A DNA stretch of 64,000 nt from Fulvitalea axinellae (GTDB lineage: Bacteria > Bacteroidota > Bacteroidia > Cytophagales > Cyclobacteriaceae). Location of the stretch: positions 124,001-188,000 of the forward strand of contig NZ_AP025314.1 in NCBI RefSeq assembly GCF_036492835.1, written 5' to 3'. Made by a program: the position numbers and the translations under genes. Shown one piece after another: positions 35,671-45,200 of the stretch (positions within the stretch are counted from its first letter, which is position 1; every line of letters starts with the position of its first letter). The notes beneath the pieces were generated by a model. It searched no databases, was not told where the DNA came from, and was given only the letters and a program-made list of their open reading frames with translations.

Positions 35671-37455
35671 ATGAAAGCATTTGGTAAGGTATTTATCGCA
35701 TGTGTGGCTTCATTGGTGACTATGGCCGTTTTAGGAGCTTGCGAAAGAGATATTCAGGATATTCCTTCGGCTTCGGGTGGAGAGGTGGACTTCTCGAAAT
35801 TTGTAGTTGTTGGGAATTCGCTATCTGCCGGATATCGTAATGGAGGCTTGACCAGACCGTCTCAGATTAATTCGTTTCCGGCGCTTATCGCCCGTCAGCT
35901 TAAAAGCTTTGGTGTCGATGAATTTCGTCAGCCTTTGTTGGCCGAAGGACAGACCACGGGCGTTATGGTCTTGAAAGGCTTTAAGAATGGTTCGCCGGTT
36001 ATTGAGAATATTCCCCCTACTCCCGGCGCCTTCGATAATGTTTCCGACCAAGGCCCTTTTAACAATTTGGGAATTCCCGCCATTAGAGTGGCGGAAATGA
36101 GCTTGCCGATCTCCACCGTAAAGACTTGGAATCCGTATGCGGGGCGTCTGTTCCCGCCGGCCGAAGAAGGAAAAACGTATTTGGATTTTGTGGCCGAGAG
36201 CGAAGCTACGTTTACGATAATTTGGGAAGGAAACAATGATGTGCTTTTGTACGCCACCTCTGGCGGGGAAGCTGGTGTGAATGGAATCGGGCCTTACCGG
36301 ATAAATGGGATTACTCCCCTTCCGGAATTTGAAAGGCTTTACGGAGCTTTACTGGACTCTATGGTTAATCGGAATGCCAAGCTGAAAGGTGTGCTGGCCA
36401 CTATTCCAGAAATATCCCTCCTGCCGTACTTTCAGACTGTTGGTGGATTATTGTCAGCCAACAAGGCTTTGCCTAAAGTGTTGACATCGGAACAGGCTAT
36501 GTTTATGAATCAGGTTTACGCCATGGCGGGCTATATTCCGGAAGGTGGGGACGATTTGTTTGTGGCTGGAGCGAATTATCCGGCTATAGTTTTGGGTGCG
36601 TCAGGCTCGAAATCCGTACGCCGGGTTGTCTTGGACGAGGCCGATTATATGCTGTTGTCTTTTATTCCTGAGATTCCAAAAATAGCGAGCGAGGGTCTGG
36701 GCTTTATCAATACTAACGCAACGGAACCGATGGGGCTGTTGCAAAGCAATTGGCCTGCGTATGCGCAGATGTTGGAGCAGAAGAGAACATGGGAAGAGCA
36801 ACGGACTCAATATCTAGTGGACTTGGAGGCTAAACAGCAACAAGTACAAGCAACTTGGGACGCTTGGGCTTTGGCAAATAAAAGAGCGGAAGACTTTGAA
36901 GCGACTGGCGATACGGAAAATGCGGAAGCTCAAAAAGCGTTGGCTGAGCAAAAAAGTAACGAAGCACGAGACTTGGAGGCCGATTTAGGAGCATTGCGGG
37001 AGCAGATAGCCGATGTGGAAGTCCAACTCGGAGCCTTGGCTTCGGATATTGATGAGAAAGAAAGCGAGATGAGAGTATGGGCGCAAGCCGTTGCGAATCC
37101 GATTCCTACACAATATGTTCTCGATGAGAACGAATACAATCTGGCGGAGCAAGCCAGAGTAGCGTATAATGATTTTATAAAATCCAGAGCCAAAGCTTAC
37201 GGCTTTGGGTTGATGGATGGGGAAGCGTTGATTCGGGAATTTTATGAAGGAGAAATAGTTGGAGGGATTCCGGCAAATACTAATTATATAACGGGTAACG
37301 CAATCTCGCTAGACGGTATTCACCCAACCGAACGTGGTTACGCCATTGTAGCGAACCGTTTTATTGAAGCAATGAATAATGCCGGTTACAGTTTGCACGT
37401 GTCGCCGATAAACCCGAATGAGTACCAGGGTGTTGTTGTCGATGAGACGGACTGA
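35671..37455 (+). CDS. SGNH/GDSL hydrolase lipoprotein with coiled-coil insert
   Basis: 594 residues. Lipobox VLGAC (Cys24). Block I is VVVGNSLSAGY (Ser50 the nucleophile in a GNSL variant of GDSL), block III is GNND (187-190), and block V is DGIHP with Asp548 and His551, completing the catalytic triad. Between blocks III and V, residues about 364-472 form a charged heptad-rich segment that reads as a long coiled coil and is not part of the fold. It probably hydrolyses esters at the cell envelope. A strong terminator follows. Confidence 0.88.
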   Translation: MKAFGKVFIACVASLVTMAVLGACERDIQDIPSASGGEVDFSKFVVVGNSLSAGYRNGGLTRPSQINSFPALIARQLKSFGVDEFRQPLLAEGQTTGVMVLKGFKNGSPVIENIPPTPGAFDNVSDQGPFNNLGIPAIRVAEMSLPISTVKTWNPYAGRLFPPAEEGKTYLDFVAESEATFTIIWEGNNDVLLYATSGGEAGVNGIGPYRINGITPLPEFERLYGALLDSMVNRNAKLKGVLATIPEISLLPYFQTVGGLLSANKALPKVLTSEQAMFMNQVYAMAGYIPEGGDDLFVAGANYPAIVLGASGSKSVRRVVLDEADYMLLSFIPEIPKIASEGLGFINTNATEPMGLLQSNWPAYAQMLEQKRTWEEQRTQYLVDLEAKQQQVQATWDAWALANKRAEDFEATGDTENAEAQKALAEQKSNEARDLEADLGALREQIADVEVQLGALASDIDEKESEMRVWAQAVANPIPTQYVLDENEYNLAEQARVAYNDFIKSRAKAYGFGLMDGEALIREFYEGEIVGGIPANTNYITGNAISLDGIHPTERGYAIVANRFIEAMNNAGYSLHVSPINPNEYQGVVVDETD

Positions 37456-37472
37456 TTTGTTTGGAGAATAAA

Positions 37473-37508
37473 AAAGGGTTGCCGATGATCGTTCGTCGGC
37501 AACCCTTT
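37473..37508. terminator. Bidirectional terminator between the SGNH gene and tdh
   Basis: Perfect 13-bp stem AAAGGGTTGCCGA / TCGGCAACCCTTT between convergent genes. Confidence 0.9.
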
Positions 37509-37528
37509 GTGTTCTTTATTGAAAAGCC

Positions 37529-38488
37529 TTAGGCTTCTTTTTGGGCGTAATATATCTCACGGAGGTTTTTGATGATGTCCTCTGACATTCTGTCAAGGTC
37601 AAACTCCGGAGTCCAGCCCCAGTCTTTGCGGGCGTGGTCGTCGGCGATGGATTGTGGCCAAGACTCAGCGATGCCCTGACGATGGTCCGGGTTGTGAGTC
37701 ATTTCCAATTCCGGAACGATCTTCTGGATTGAGGCGAGGATTTCTTCCGGAGTGAAGCTGATAGCCGAGAAGTTGTAGCTAGTCCGTACTTTGATCTTTT
37801 CGGCGGGAGCTTCCATCAGTTCGATTGTTCCCCTTACGGCGTCGTCCATATACATCATCGGCAGGGCGGTGCCTTTGGCGAGGAAGCATTCAAACGGCTC
37901 GTTGTTTACAGCTTTGTGGTAAATGTCTACCGCATAATCGGTGGTGCCTCCGCCCGGCAAGGCTTTCCAACCGATAAGGCCCGGATAGCGGATGCTTCGT
38001 ACGTCTACGCCGAACTTGGCGTGGTAATATTCGCAAAGCTTCTCGCCCGCGAGTTTGCTGATCCCGTACATGGTCGTCGGGTTCATGATAGTGTTTTGTG
38101 GCGTATCCTGTTTCGGCGAATCAGGACCGAACACTGCGATGGAACTTGGCCAGTACACTTTGTCCAAGTTTCTTTTTCTGGCAATTTCCAACACGTTGAC
38201 CAAGCCGTTCATGTTGATGTCCCAAGCCATTTGGGGCTTGCTCTCGCCAACCGAAGAAAGTAAAGCCGCAAGGTGGTAGATTTGTGTGATTCCGTGTTTT
38301 TCCACGATCTCCTCCAATCTTTCCGCATCGGTTACGTCCAGATATTCGAAAATACCTTCCTTCGCTTTCGGGTGATCTTTCGAAATATCCGATGCTACGA
38401 CGTTGCTTTCTCCGTATTTTGTTCTGAGTTCATCCGTGATCTCGGAACCTAATTGCCCGAAGGCGCCAGTTATCAAAATCCTATTCAT
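37529..38488 (-). CDS. SDR-type L-threonine 3-dehydrogenase
   Basis: 319 residues from ATG 38488. Rossmann loop ITGAFGQLGSEI, SSIAVFG, and the catalytic Tyr141 and Lys145 (YGISK) of extended SDRs. The sequence TMYGISKLAGEKLCEYY and RYPGLIGWKALPGGGTTDYA is that of the short-chain threonine dehydrogenases, distinct from the zinc-dependent Tdh. It oxidises L-threonine to 2-amino-3-ketobutyrate with NAD. The next enzyme, Kbl, is encoded divergently 381 nt away, so the locus carries both steps of threonine-to-glycine conversion. Confidence 0.9.
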   Translation of the reverse strand: MNRILITGAFGQLGSEITDELRTKYGESNVVASDISKDHPKAKEGIFEYLDVTDAERLEEIVEKHGITQIYHLAALLSSVGESKPQMAWDINMNGLVNVLEIARKRNLDKVYWPSSIAVFGPDSPKQDTPQNTIMNPTTMYGISKLAGEKLCEYYHAKFGVDVRSIRYPGLIGWKALPGGGTTDYAVDIYHKAVNNEPFECFLAKGTALPMMYMDDAVRGTIELMEAPAEKIKVRTSYNFSAISFTPEEILASIQKIVPELEMTHNPDHRQGIAESWPQSIADDHARKDWGWTPEFDLDRMSEDIIKNLREIYYAQKEA

Positions 38489-38612
38489 TATCAGGGAGTT
38501 GTGTACATTACAATTATACGAAATTTCGCATGAGACGCCAGTCGATTTTTTTCTGCGCTTCACCTGCTTAACGAGCGATCATTTTTCGTATTTTTAAAGC
38601 AAAAATATTCTT

Positions 38613-38870
38613 ATGGACTTTGCCGAGTTTTTACGATCAAAGAAGATCGATCCCGATGCGTTTCGTCGGAATGAGGAGAATTTGTACTTGTCTTATGAAC
38701 GGGAGTACAAAGTGTGCAGTCCGGAGAGCTTTGTTGCCCGTAAATTGTACAACATCAACCCGCTTCGGAGAAAGTATCTTTTTGTTGAGGCCGAAGGGAA
38801 GGAAGAAACGAAGGCGAAACCGGCAAGACCCAAAGTCCAAGTAAGACGACCCACAAAACCGAGTGAATAA
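38613..38870 (+). CDS. Small unknown protein coupled to kbl
   Basis: 85 residues, highly basic at the C-terminus ([16 protein letters not shown]). It starts at ATG 38613, and its TAA stop overlaps the kbl ATG at 38870 (TAATG), a sign of translational coupling. The N-terminal part ([19 protein letters not shown]) is probably helical. I do not recognise a family. The overlap with a firm gene is the main support that it is translated. Confidence 0.7.
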   Translation: MDFAEFLRSKKIDPDAFRRNEENLYLSYEREYKVCSPESFVARKLYNINPLRRKYLFVEAEGKEETKAKPARPKVQVRRPTKPSE

Positions 38871-40066
38871 TGTACGAAACATTGAAACCTGAGCTTGAAA
38901 AGGAGCTGAAGGCAATTGACGAGGCCGGCTTGTACAAGCGCGAGCGGATTATCGCCAGCCCGCAGGCGGCGGATATTAAGTTGGAAGACGGAAGCGAAGT
39001 GATCAACTTCTGCGCTAATAATTACTTGGGGCTTTCGTCGCACCCGGAAGTGATCAAAGCCGCCAAGGCGACTATGGATACGCACGGTTACGGCATGTCT
39101 TCGGTACGCTTCATTTGCGGAACCCAGGACATCCACAAGAAATTGGAGCGTCGTATTTCCGAGTTTTTCAAAACCGAAGACACTATCCTTTACGCCGCGG
39201 CTTTTGATGCCAATGGCGGTGTGTTCGAGCCTTTGTTGGGCGCCGATAGCGCTATTATCTCGGATCAGCTGAACCACGCTTCGATCATTGACGGCGTGCG
39301 TTTGTGCAAAGCCAAAAGATTCCGTTATCTGCACAACGATATGGCGGATCTTGAGAAGCAATTGCAAGCGGCCGTAGAGGCGGACACCACGCACAGAATC
39401 ATCGTTACGGACTCTGTGTTCTCAATGGACGGCACGATCGCCCAGCTTGACAAAATCTGTGACTTGGCCGACAAGTACAAGGCTTTGGTGATGATTGACG
39501 AAAGCCATTCTTCAGGCTTTATGGGCCCGAACGGCCGTGGCGTTCACGAGCTTTTCGGTGTTGAAGACCGTATCGATATCATCACAAGTACGCTTGGCAA
39601 AGCCTTGGGCGGAGCTTCTGGCGGATTTACTTCCGGCCGTAAGGAGATCATCGACATGTTGCGCCAGCGTTCGCGCCCTTACTTGTTTTCGAATACTTTG
39701 GCTCCGGCTATTGTTGGCGCATCTATCCGGGTGTTGGATATGCTGTCGGAGACTGGCGAGTTGCGTGAGCGCCTTTGGGAAAATACGGAGTTGTTCCGTA
39801 CGAAGATGACCGAAGCCGGTTTCGATATCAAGCCGGGTACGCATCCTATCGTACCGGTGATGTTGTATGACGCGAAGCTTTCTCAGGAATTCGCAGCCAA
39901 AATGTTGGAGCGCGGAATCTACGTGATCGGGTTCTATTATCCGGTAGTACCGCAAGGGCAGGCCAGAATTCGTGTTCAGATCTCAGCGGGCCACAGTACG
40001 GAGCATATCGAAAAAGCTATCGCGGCCTTTATCGAAGTAGGGAAAGAGCTTGGCGTGATCAAGTAA
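38870..40066 (+). CDS. kbl: Glycine C-acetyltransferase (2-amino-3-ketobutyrate CoA ligase)
   Basis: 398 residues, equal in length to E. coli Kbl. PLP Lys is K244 in [10 protein letters not shown], matching the E. coli position, and [16 protein letters not shown] and [12 protein letters not shown] are alpha-oxoamine synthase signatures. With CoA it splits 2-amino-3-ketobutyrate into glycine and acetyl-CoA. The tdh gene lies divergently upstream. A terminator at 40118 ends the transcript. Confidence 0.95.
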   Translation: MYETLKPELEKELKAIDEAGLYKRERIIASPQAADIKLEDGSEVINFCANNYLGLSSHPEVIKAAKATMDTHGYGMSSVRFICGTQDIHKKLERRISEFFKTEDTILYAAAFDANGGVFEPLLGADSAIISDQLNHASIIDGVRLCKAKRFRYLHNDMADLEKQLQAAVEADTTHRIIVTDSVFSMDGTIAQLDKICDLADKYKALVMIDESHSSGFMGPNGRGVHELFGVEDRIDIITSTLGKALGGASGGFTSGRKEIIDMLRQRSRPYLFSNTLAPAIVGASIRVLDMLSETGELRERLWENTELFRTKMTEAGFDIKPGTHPIVPVMLYDAKLSQEFAAKMLERGIYVIGFYYPVVPQGQARIRVQISAGHSTEHIEKAIAAFIEVGKELGVIK

Positions 40067-40117
40067 TCTTTTTGAAATAGAAATAACCGTTTGCCGGATT
40101 TGGTGGGCGGGCATAGG

Positions 40118-40149
40118 AAAAGCCGGGCGTTATTCGTCTGGCTTTTTTG
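40118..40149 (+). terminator. Terminator of kbl
   Basis: AAAAGCC / GGCTTTT stem (40118-40124 with 40140-40146), extended inward by G-U and G-C pairs and followed by T. Confidence 0.75.
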
Positions 40150-40160
40150 TTTGCATAGAA

Positions 40161-40189
40161 AAAGGCTCTCCGGGGGATGGAGAGCCTTT
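40161..40189 (-). terminator. Terminator downstream of amt
   Basis: Perfect 11-bp stem AAAGGCTCTCC / GGAGAGCCTTT with a T-rich flank on the minus strand. Confidence 0.8.
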
Positions 40190-40245
40190 GGTAAGTTCGG
40201 GTTTGCGTTAGATAGCGCAAGAGTAATGGTAGGGTATGTTTGTTT

Positions 40246-41574
40246 TTATTCGTCGAATACGATGGTGTAACCCCTCATTCCGTGCTCGTGGCTGTCGAGT
40301 CCCACTTTTTCGTGTTCCGGAGATACGCGGATACCGCGGAGAGCGTCCATAACTTTGAAGATGGCGAATGAGGAACCGAAAGCGGCTACAGCGACAACGC
40401 CTGTGCCGGTAAGCTGAACGAGAAGCTGGGAAAGTCCGGCTTTGTCGCCCAAGAGGCCTACGGCCAATGTTCCGATAATACCGCCCACCAAGTGTACCGA
40501 GATGGCGCCCACGCAGTCGTCAAGTTTCAGCTTGCGGTCGATGAAGATAGCGGCGGCTACAACAGCTACGCCAGCGAATAATCCGATAACGATAGCTTCG
40601 TAAGGATTCATCAAGTCGGCTCCGGCTGTGATACCTACGAGTCCGGCCAAGATTCCGTTCAATACCATGCCCAAGTCAAGCTTGTGCAACATGAAAGAAG
40701 TGGCTGCGAAGGCTCCGATAGCTCCGGCCGCGGCCGCCAATGATGTAGTAACGAGAACAAGCGAAGTGCTGGCGGGATTAGCCGAGAGTACGCTGCCGCC
40801 GTTGAATCCGAACCATCCGAACCAAAGGAGGAACACGCCGATTACTGTCAATGGAACCGAAGCGCCGGCGAAGTCTTTTACTTTTCCTTCGGTGTATTTG
40901 CCCATCCGGGGCCCGAGGACGATTACGCCGGCCAATGCGCCCCAACCGCCAACGGCGTGAACGAGCGTGGATCCGGCGAAGTCATAGAATCCCAATTCGG
41001 CGAGAAAACCGCCTCCCCAGTGCCATGAACCGATAATCGGATAGATAAAACTCACGTAGATGGCGGTGAATATCATATATGAGGTTAGTTTGATCCTTTC
41101 GGCTACAGCGCCCGAAACGATGGTGGCCGTAGTGGCAGCGAACATGGCCTGGAACAAGAAGTCTGTCCAGTAGGTGTAACCCTCGTTATAAGCTAAGTTC
41201 AAAGAGCCGTTGCTCTCCGGGGCTTGTAAACCTACGCCAAATCCGAAAATCCCCTCCATAATCCACTCCGAAGGATACATGATCATGAAGCCTACAACCG
41301 CATAGCTGAGGATACCAACAGCAGGGGTTATAGTGTTCTTAAATAGGATGTTAACCGTGTTTTTGGCTTGGGTGAAACCCGCTTCCACACAAGCGAATCC
41401 GAGGTGCATGACAAAGACCATTGCTATGGCAATCATCATCCAAACATTGTTGATTGTCAGTGCAAGTACTCCTGAGTTTTCTACAATTTCCGAGGCGGTT
41501 CCGGCCGCTTCTGTCGGAAGACTGGTTGAGGCTAGACTGAGGGCCATGTGCCCGAGAAAGGAGATGGATTCCAT
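40246..41574 (-). CDS. amt: Ammonium transporter
   Basis: 442 residues with eleven membrane spans. Family blocks are MIAIAMVFVMHLGFACVEAG at the N-terminus, GSWHWGGGFLAELGFYDFAG, STLVHAVGGWGALAG (the signature with the pore His) and ISVHLVGGIIGTLAVG. It conducts ammonium into the cell as a trimer. A short hydrophilic tail follows the last span, where PII proteins act in other bacteria, but no glnB is adjacent. It is divergent from gltB, which assimilates the nitrogen it imports. Confidence 0.95.
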   Translation of the reverse strand: MESISFLGHMALSLASTSLPTEAAGTASEIVENSGVLALTINNVWMMIAIAMVFVMHLGFACVEAGFTQAKNTVNILFKNTITPAVGILSYAVVGFMIMYPSEWIMEGIFGFGVGLQAPESNGSLNLAYNEGYTYWTDFLFQAMFAATTATIVSGAVAERIKLTSYMIFTAIYVSFIYPIIGSWHWGGGFLAELGFYDFAGSTLVHAVGGWGALAGVIVLGPRMGKYTEGKVKDFAGASVPLTVIGVFLLWFGWFGFNGGSVLSANPASTSLVLVTTSLAAAAGAIGAFAATSFMLHKLDLGMVLNGILAGLVGITAGADLMNPYEAIVIGLFAGVAVVAAAIFIDRKLKLDDCVGAISVHLVGGIIGTLAVGLLGDKAGLSQLLVQLTGTGVVAVAAFGSSFAIFKVMDALRGIRVSPEHEKVGLDSHEHGMRGYTIVFDE

Positions 41575-42202
41575 AAGACTTTCAATTTATAACGTATCTA
41601 AATAGTTGCTGTGTTGTGCCCCGGTTTCTGCCTTCAGATTGTTGCCGTAACCCGCTGTTTGTGTTCGCTGGGATTTCTCCCGTTTAGGCTTTTTTGAAAA
41701 ATCACCGTTTTTTGACTGGTAATTTTCAGAGATTACTAATCTGGGCCTTTCCCTCTTGGGGCCGTTTCAAAAGCTTTTCCCCCTCAATTCTACCTTTCCT
41801 CGATATCGAACTTTCGAATAATCCAAAAATATTCCTAGTTGCGAAATTGATCCTTTATTATCCTGTTTCACGCCTTTTATCGCCTAAAAGGATTTTAAAG
41901 AACCGCAAAAGGCATTTAAATCTGTTTTTATTATTGAAATAGGGTTTTAAAATACCCTAAAATTAATTTATAATCGAATTTAGCGATTGTTTTGGGTTAA
42001 AAGCAAGCCTTCGTTATATAAAATTTCCATTTACGTATTACATTGCATGAAAATTTGCTGATAAGGCAAAAAATCAGTATAATATTTTTGAAAATTCAAC
42101 GAAACAGTCTCTTGTGTAGAATAATTACAATTGGTTGGCTTAAGGGGATGAAGAGATGTTTTATGGATTTGTGACTGGGAAAAAACATAAATAGTAATAT
42201 TG
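41575..42202. other. 628-nt divergent spacer between amt and gltB
   Basis: Strongly AT-rich in its right half. It contains an inverted repeat TAGGGT / ACCCTA (41940-41959), a possible operator. No TAnnTTTG box is in a convincing position and no gene is supported; an 82-codon frame at 41694 is basic and low in complexity. Control of both nitrogen genes must lie here. Confidence 0.5.
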
Positions 42203-45200
42203 ATGAGAGAAGAATTGACTCGATCGCTGTACACCCCGTCGTTGGAGCATGACGCTTGCGGGATCGGTTTTGTCGCGAACCTGAAAAACAGGCCCTCTTC
42301 GCGGACCATCACCGACGCGCTCTTGATGTTGACCAACATGGAGCACAGGGGCGGGTGTGGTTGCGACCCGCAGTCTGGAGACGGAGCGGGGATTTTGTTC
42401 CAGTTGCCATACACGTTTTTTGAATCTTACGCCAAAGGGGCGGGTTTTGAATTGCCGGAGCCGGGTAAATACGGTGCCGGAATGATCTTTTTCCCTAGTG
42501 ACGACGAAGCCCGAAAAGATTGCAAGAAGGTGTTGGAGACCAAAGCCAAGTATTTAGGCTTTGAAGTTTTAGGCTACCGGACGGTACCCACGGACAACTC
42601 CTGCTTGGGTGAAGCTCCGCTTGCGTCGGAGCCCGTTATAGAACAGATGTTCGTGTCGCATGCCGGCGCTGAAGACTCTGACGCCTTAGAGCGCAAGCTT
42701 TACGTGTTGCGCCAAGCGGCCTCGCATACCATTAATAAGGAATATCAGCACGAAGACTTTTACGTTGCCTCTTTCTCTTGCCGAGTGATAACTTACAAGG
42801 GGCAACTTACCACGCACCAAGTACAGCCTTATTATAAGGACTTGTCGAACGAGGCCGTACAGTCGGCTTTCGCTATGGTGCACTCGCGTTTTTCCACTAA
42901 CACTTTCCCGAAGTGGAAACTCGCCCAGCCTTTCCGTTTTATCGCGCACAATGGAGAGATCAACACTATTCGCGGAAACGTGAACTGGATGAGATCCAAC
43001 GAGACTTTGTTGGAATCGACGCTGTTCACCCGCGAGGAGATTGAGATGCTCAAGCCGGTTTGCGATCCGGCCAATTCAGATTCGGCCAACCTCGACAGCA
43101 TGATCGAGCTTTTGATGCTCGGAGGCAGACCTTTGCCGCATGTTATGATGATGTTGGTGCCGGAAGCTTGGCAGGAGCATGAGCAGATGGATCCGGTTCG
43201 TAAGGCTTTCTATCAGTTCCATGCCTCGATTATGGAGCCTTGGGACGGCCCGGCCTCGATCTGTTTTACGGACGGAACCCGTGTGGGCGCTACGCTCGAC
43301 CGTAACGGACTCCGCCCGTCGCGCTACTGCGTAACTGATGACGACCGTGTGATTATGGCTTCCGAAGCCGGAGCATTACCGGTTGATCAGTCAACGATTA
43401 TCAGCAAAGGCCGTCTCCAGCCCGGACGTATGTTCGTGGTGGATTTGGAGAAAGGCCGTATCGTAAGCGACGAGGAAATCAAGGATGAGATTTGCAACAG
43501 CAAACCTTACCACGAGTGGCTCGCCGCCAACGAAGTGCCGCTTCGCGATATTCCGAAACCTCTGAAGCCTACTTATCAGGCCGACGTAGAAAGCCTGTTG
43601 GAGCGTCAGCTCGCTTTCGGGTTCACTTCCGAAGACCAGAAGACGATTTTGGGACCGATGGTGGAGCAGGGCAAAGAACCGTTGGGATCTATGGGCGCCG
43701 ATACGCCTTTGGCCATCCTTTCCCGCAAAAGCCGTCACCTTTCGGATTATTTCAAGCAGTTGTTCGCCCAGGTAAGTAACCCGCCGATTGATCCGTTGCG
43801 CGAGCGATTGGTGATGTCGCTGAACACTGGCCTTGGCCCTACATTTAATATACTGTCTGAAACGCCTCAGCACTGTAAGCAAATCGGACTCGACCAGCCA
43901 GTGTTGACAAACGTTCAGCTCGACAAGATCCGTTGCGTGAAGCACACCAACTTCCGCACGAAAGTGATCGATATCCTTTTCGACGCCGACGGCAAAGAAG
44001 GCCGTATGGAAGAGGCGATTGACGCCATCTGCCAAGCAGCCGACGAAGCGATCGTGAACGAAGGACAAAACATCCTGCTTCTTTCCGATAGAAATATCAC
44101 CGAAGGAAAAGCTGCGATTCCGTCGTTGTTGGCCGTGGGCGCTATTCACCACCACTTGGTGAATTCCGGAACACGTGTTCGCGTAAGCTTGGTGGTAGAA
44201 GCCGGTGACGTTCGCGAAACGCACCACTTCGCTACCCTGATCGGTTACGGAGCCACTGCCGTAAACCCGTATATGGCTTTCGAGACTTTGCACGATATGA
44301 GTCGCAAAGGCTTGCTGAGCAAGACTTATACGGAAAAAGAACTCAACAAGAGTTATATCAAGTCCATCGGATTGGGCTTGCTGAAAATATTCTCGAAAAT
44401 GGGTATCTCGACTTTGCAGTCGTACCACGGAGCCCAGATTTTCGAAGCCTTGGGCGTAAGCTCCAAGGTAGTGGACAAGTGTTTTGCCGGAACGGTAAGC
44501 CGTATCGAAGGCTTGGATTTCGACGGAATCGCCAAGGAAGTTTTGGCCCGTCACAATTACGCTTTCAATGACGAAGCCGGCCGTAAGAAGCTGGATACCG
44601 GCGGTCTTTACCAATGGAAACGCCGTGGCGAGGCTCATTTGTTCAACCCTGAGACGATTTCGTTGTTGCAACGTTCGACAAGGGAAAACAACTACTCTGT
44701 ATATAAGGAGTACGCCTCAAAAATCAACGACCAGTCGAAGCGCAATATCACGCTCCGTAGTTTGTTGGATTTCAAGAAAAGGGAATCTATTCCTTTGGAA
44801 GAAGTTGAGCCTAAAGAGTCGATCTTCAAAAGATTCGCCACAGGAGCGATGTCTTTCGGGTCGATTTCTTACGAAGCGCACAGCACATTGGCCGTTGCCA
44901 TGAACCGCATCGGCGGTAAGAGTAACAGTGGCGAAGGTGGCGAAGACGAAGTACGTTTCGAACGCAAGGAAAACGGCGATTGGGAACGCTCGGCCATCAA
45001 GCAGGTCGCTTCCGGACGTTTTGGCGTAACCAGCCATTACCTTTCCAACGCGGAGGAACTGCAGATCAAAGTAGCCCAAGGCGCCAAGCCGGGCGAAGGC
45101 GGTCAGCTTCCGGGCCACAAAGTGGATGACTGGATCGGACGTGTGCGTAACTCTACTCCGGGCGTGGGACTTATCTCCCCTCCTCCTCACCATGACATCT

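Noticed and set aside
41605..41622. Sigma-54 type promoter upstream of amt
   Set aside because: GGGCAC with AGCAA at the right spacing, but the TTGC half has two mismatches; too weak to call.
41694..41942. 82-codon plus-strand frame upstream of gltB
   Set aside because: Lys/Leu/Phe-rich translation of AT-rich DNA, with no domain.
43391..44671. 426-codon open frame on the minus strand within gltB
   Set aside because: Antisense shadow of gltB, whose protein is a complete and well-matched glutamate synthase.
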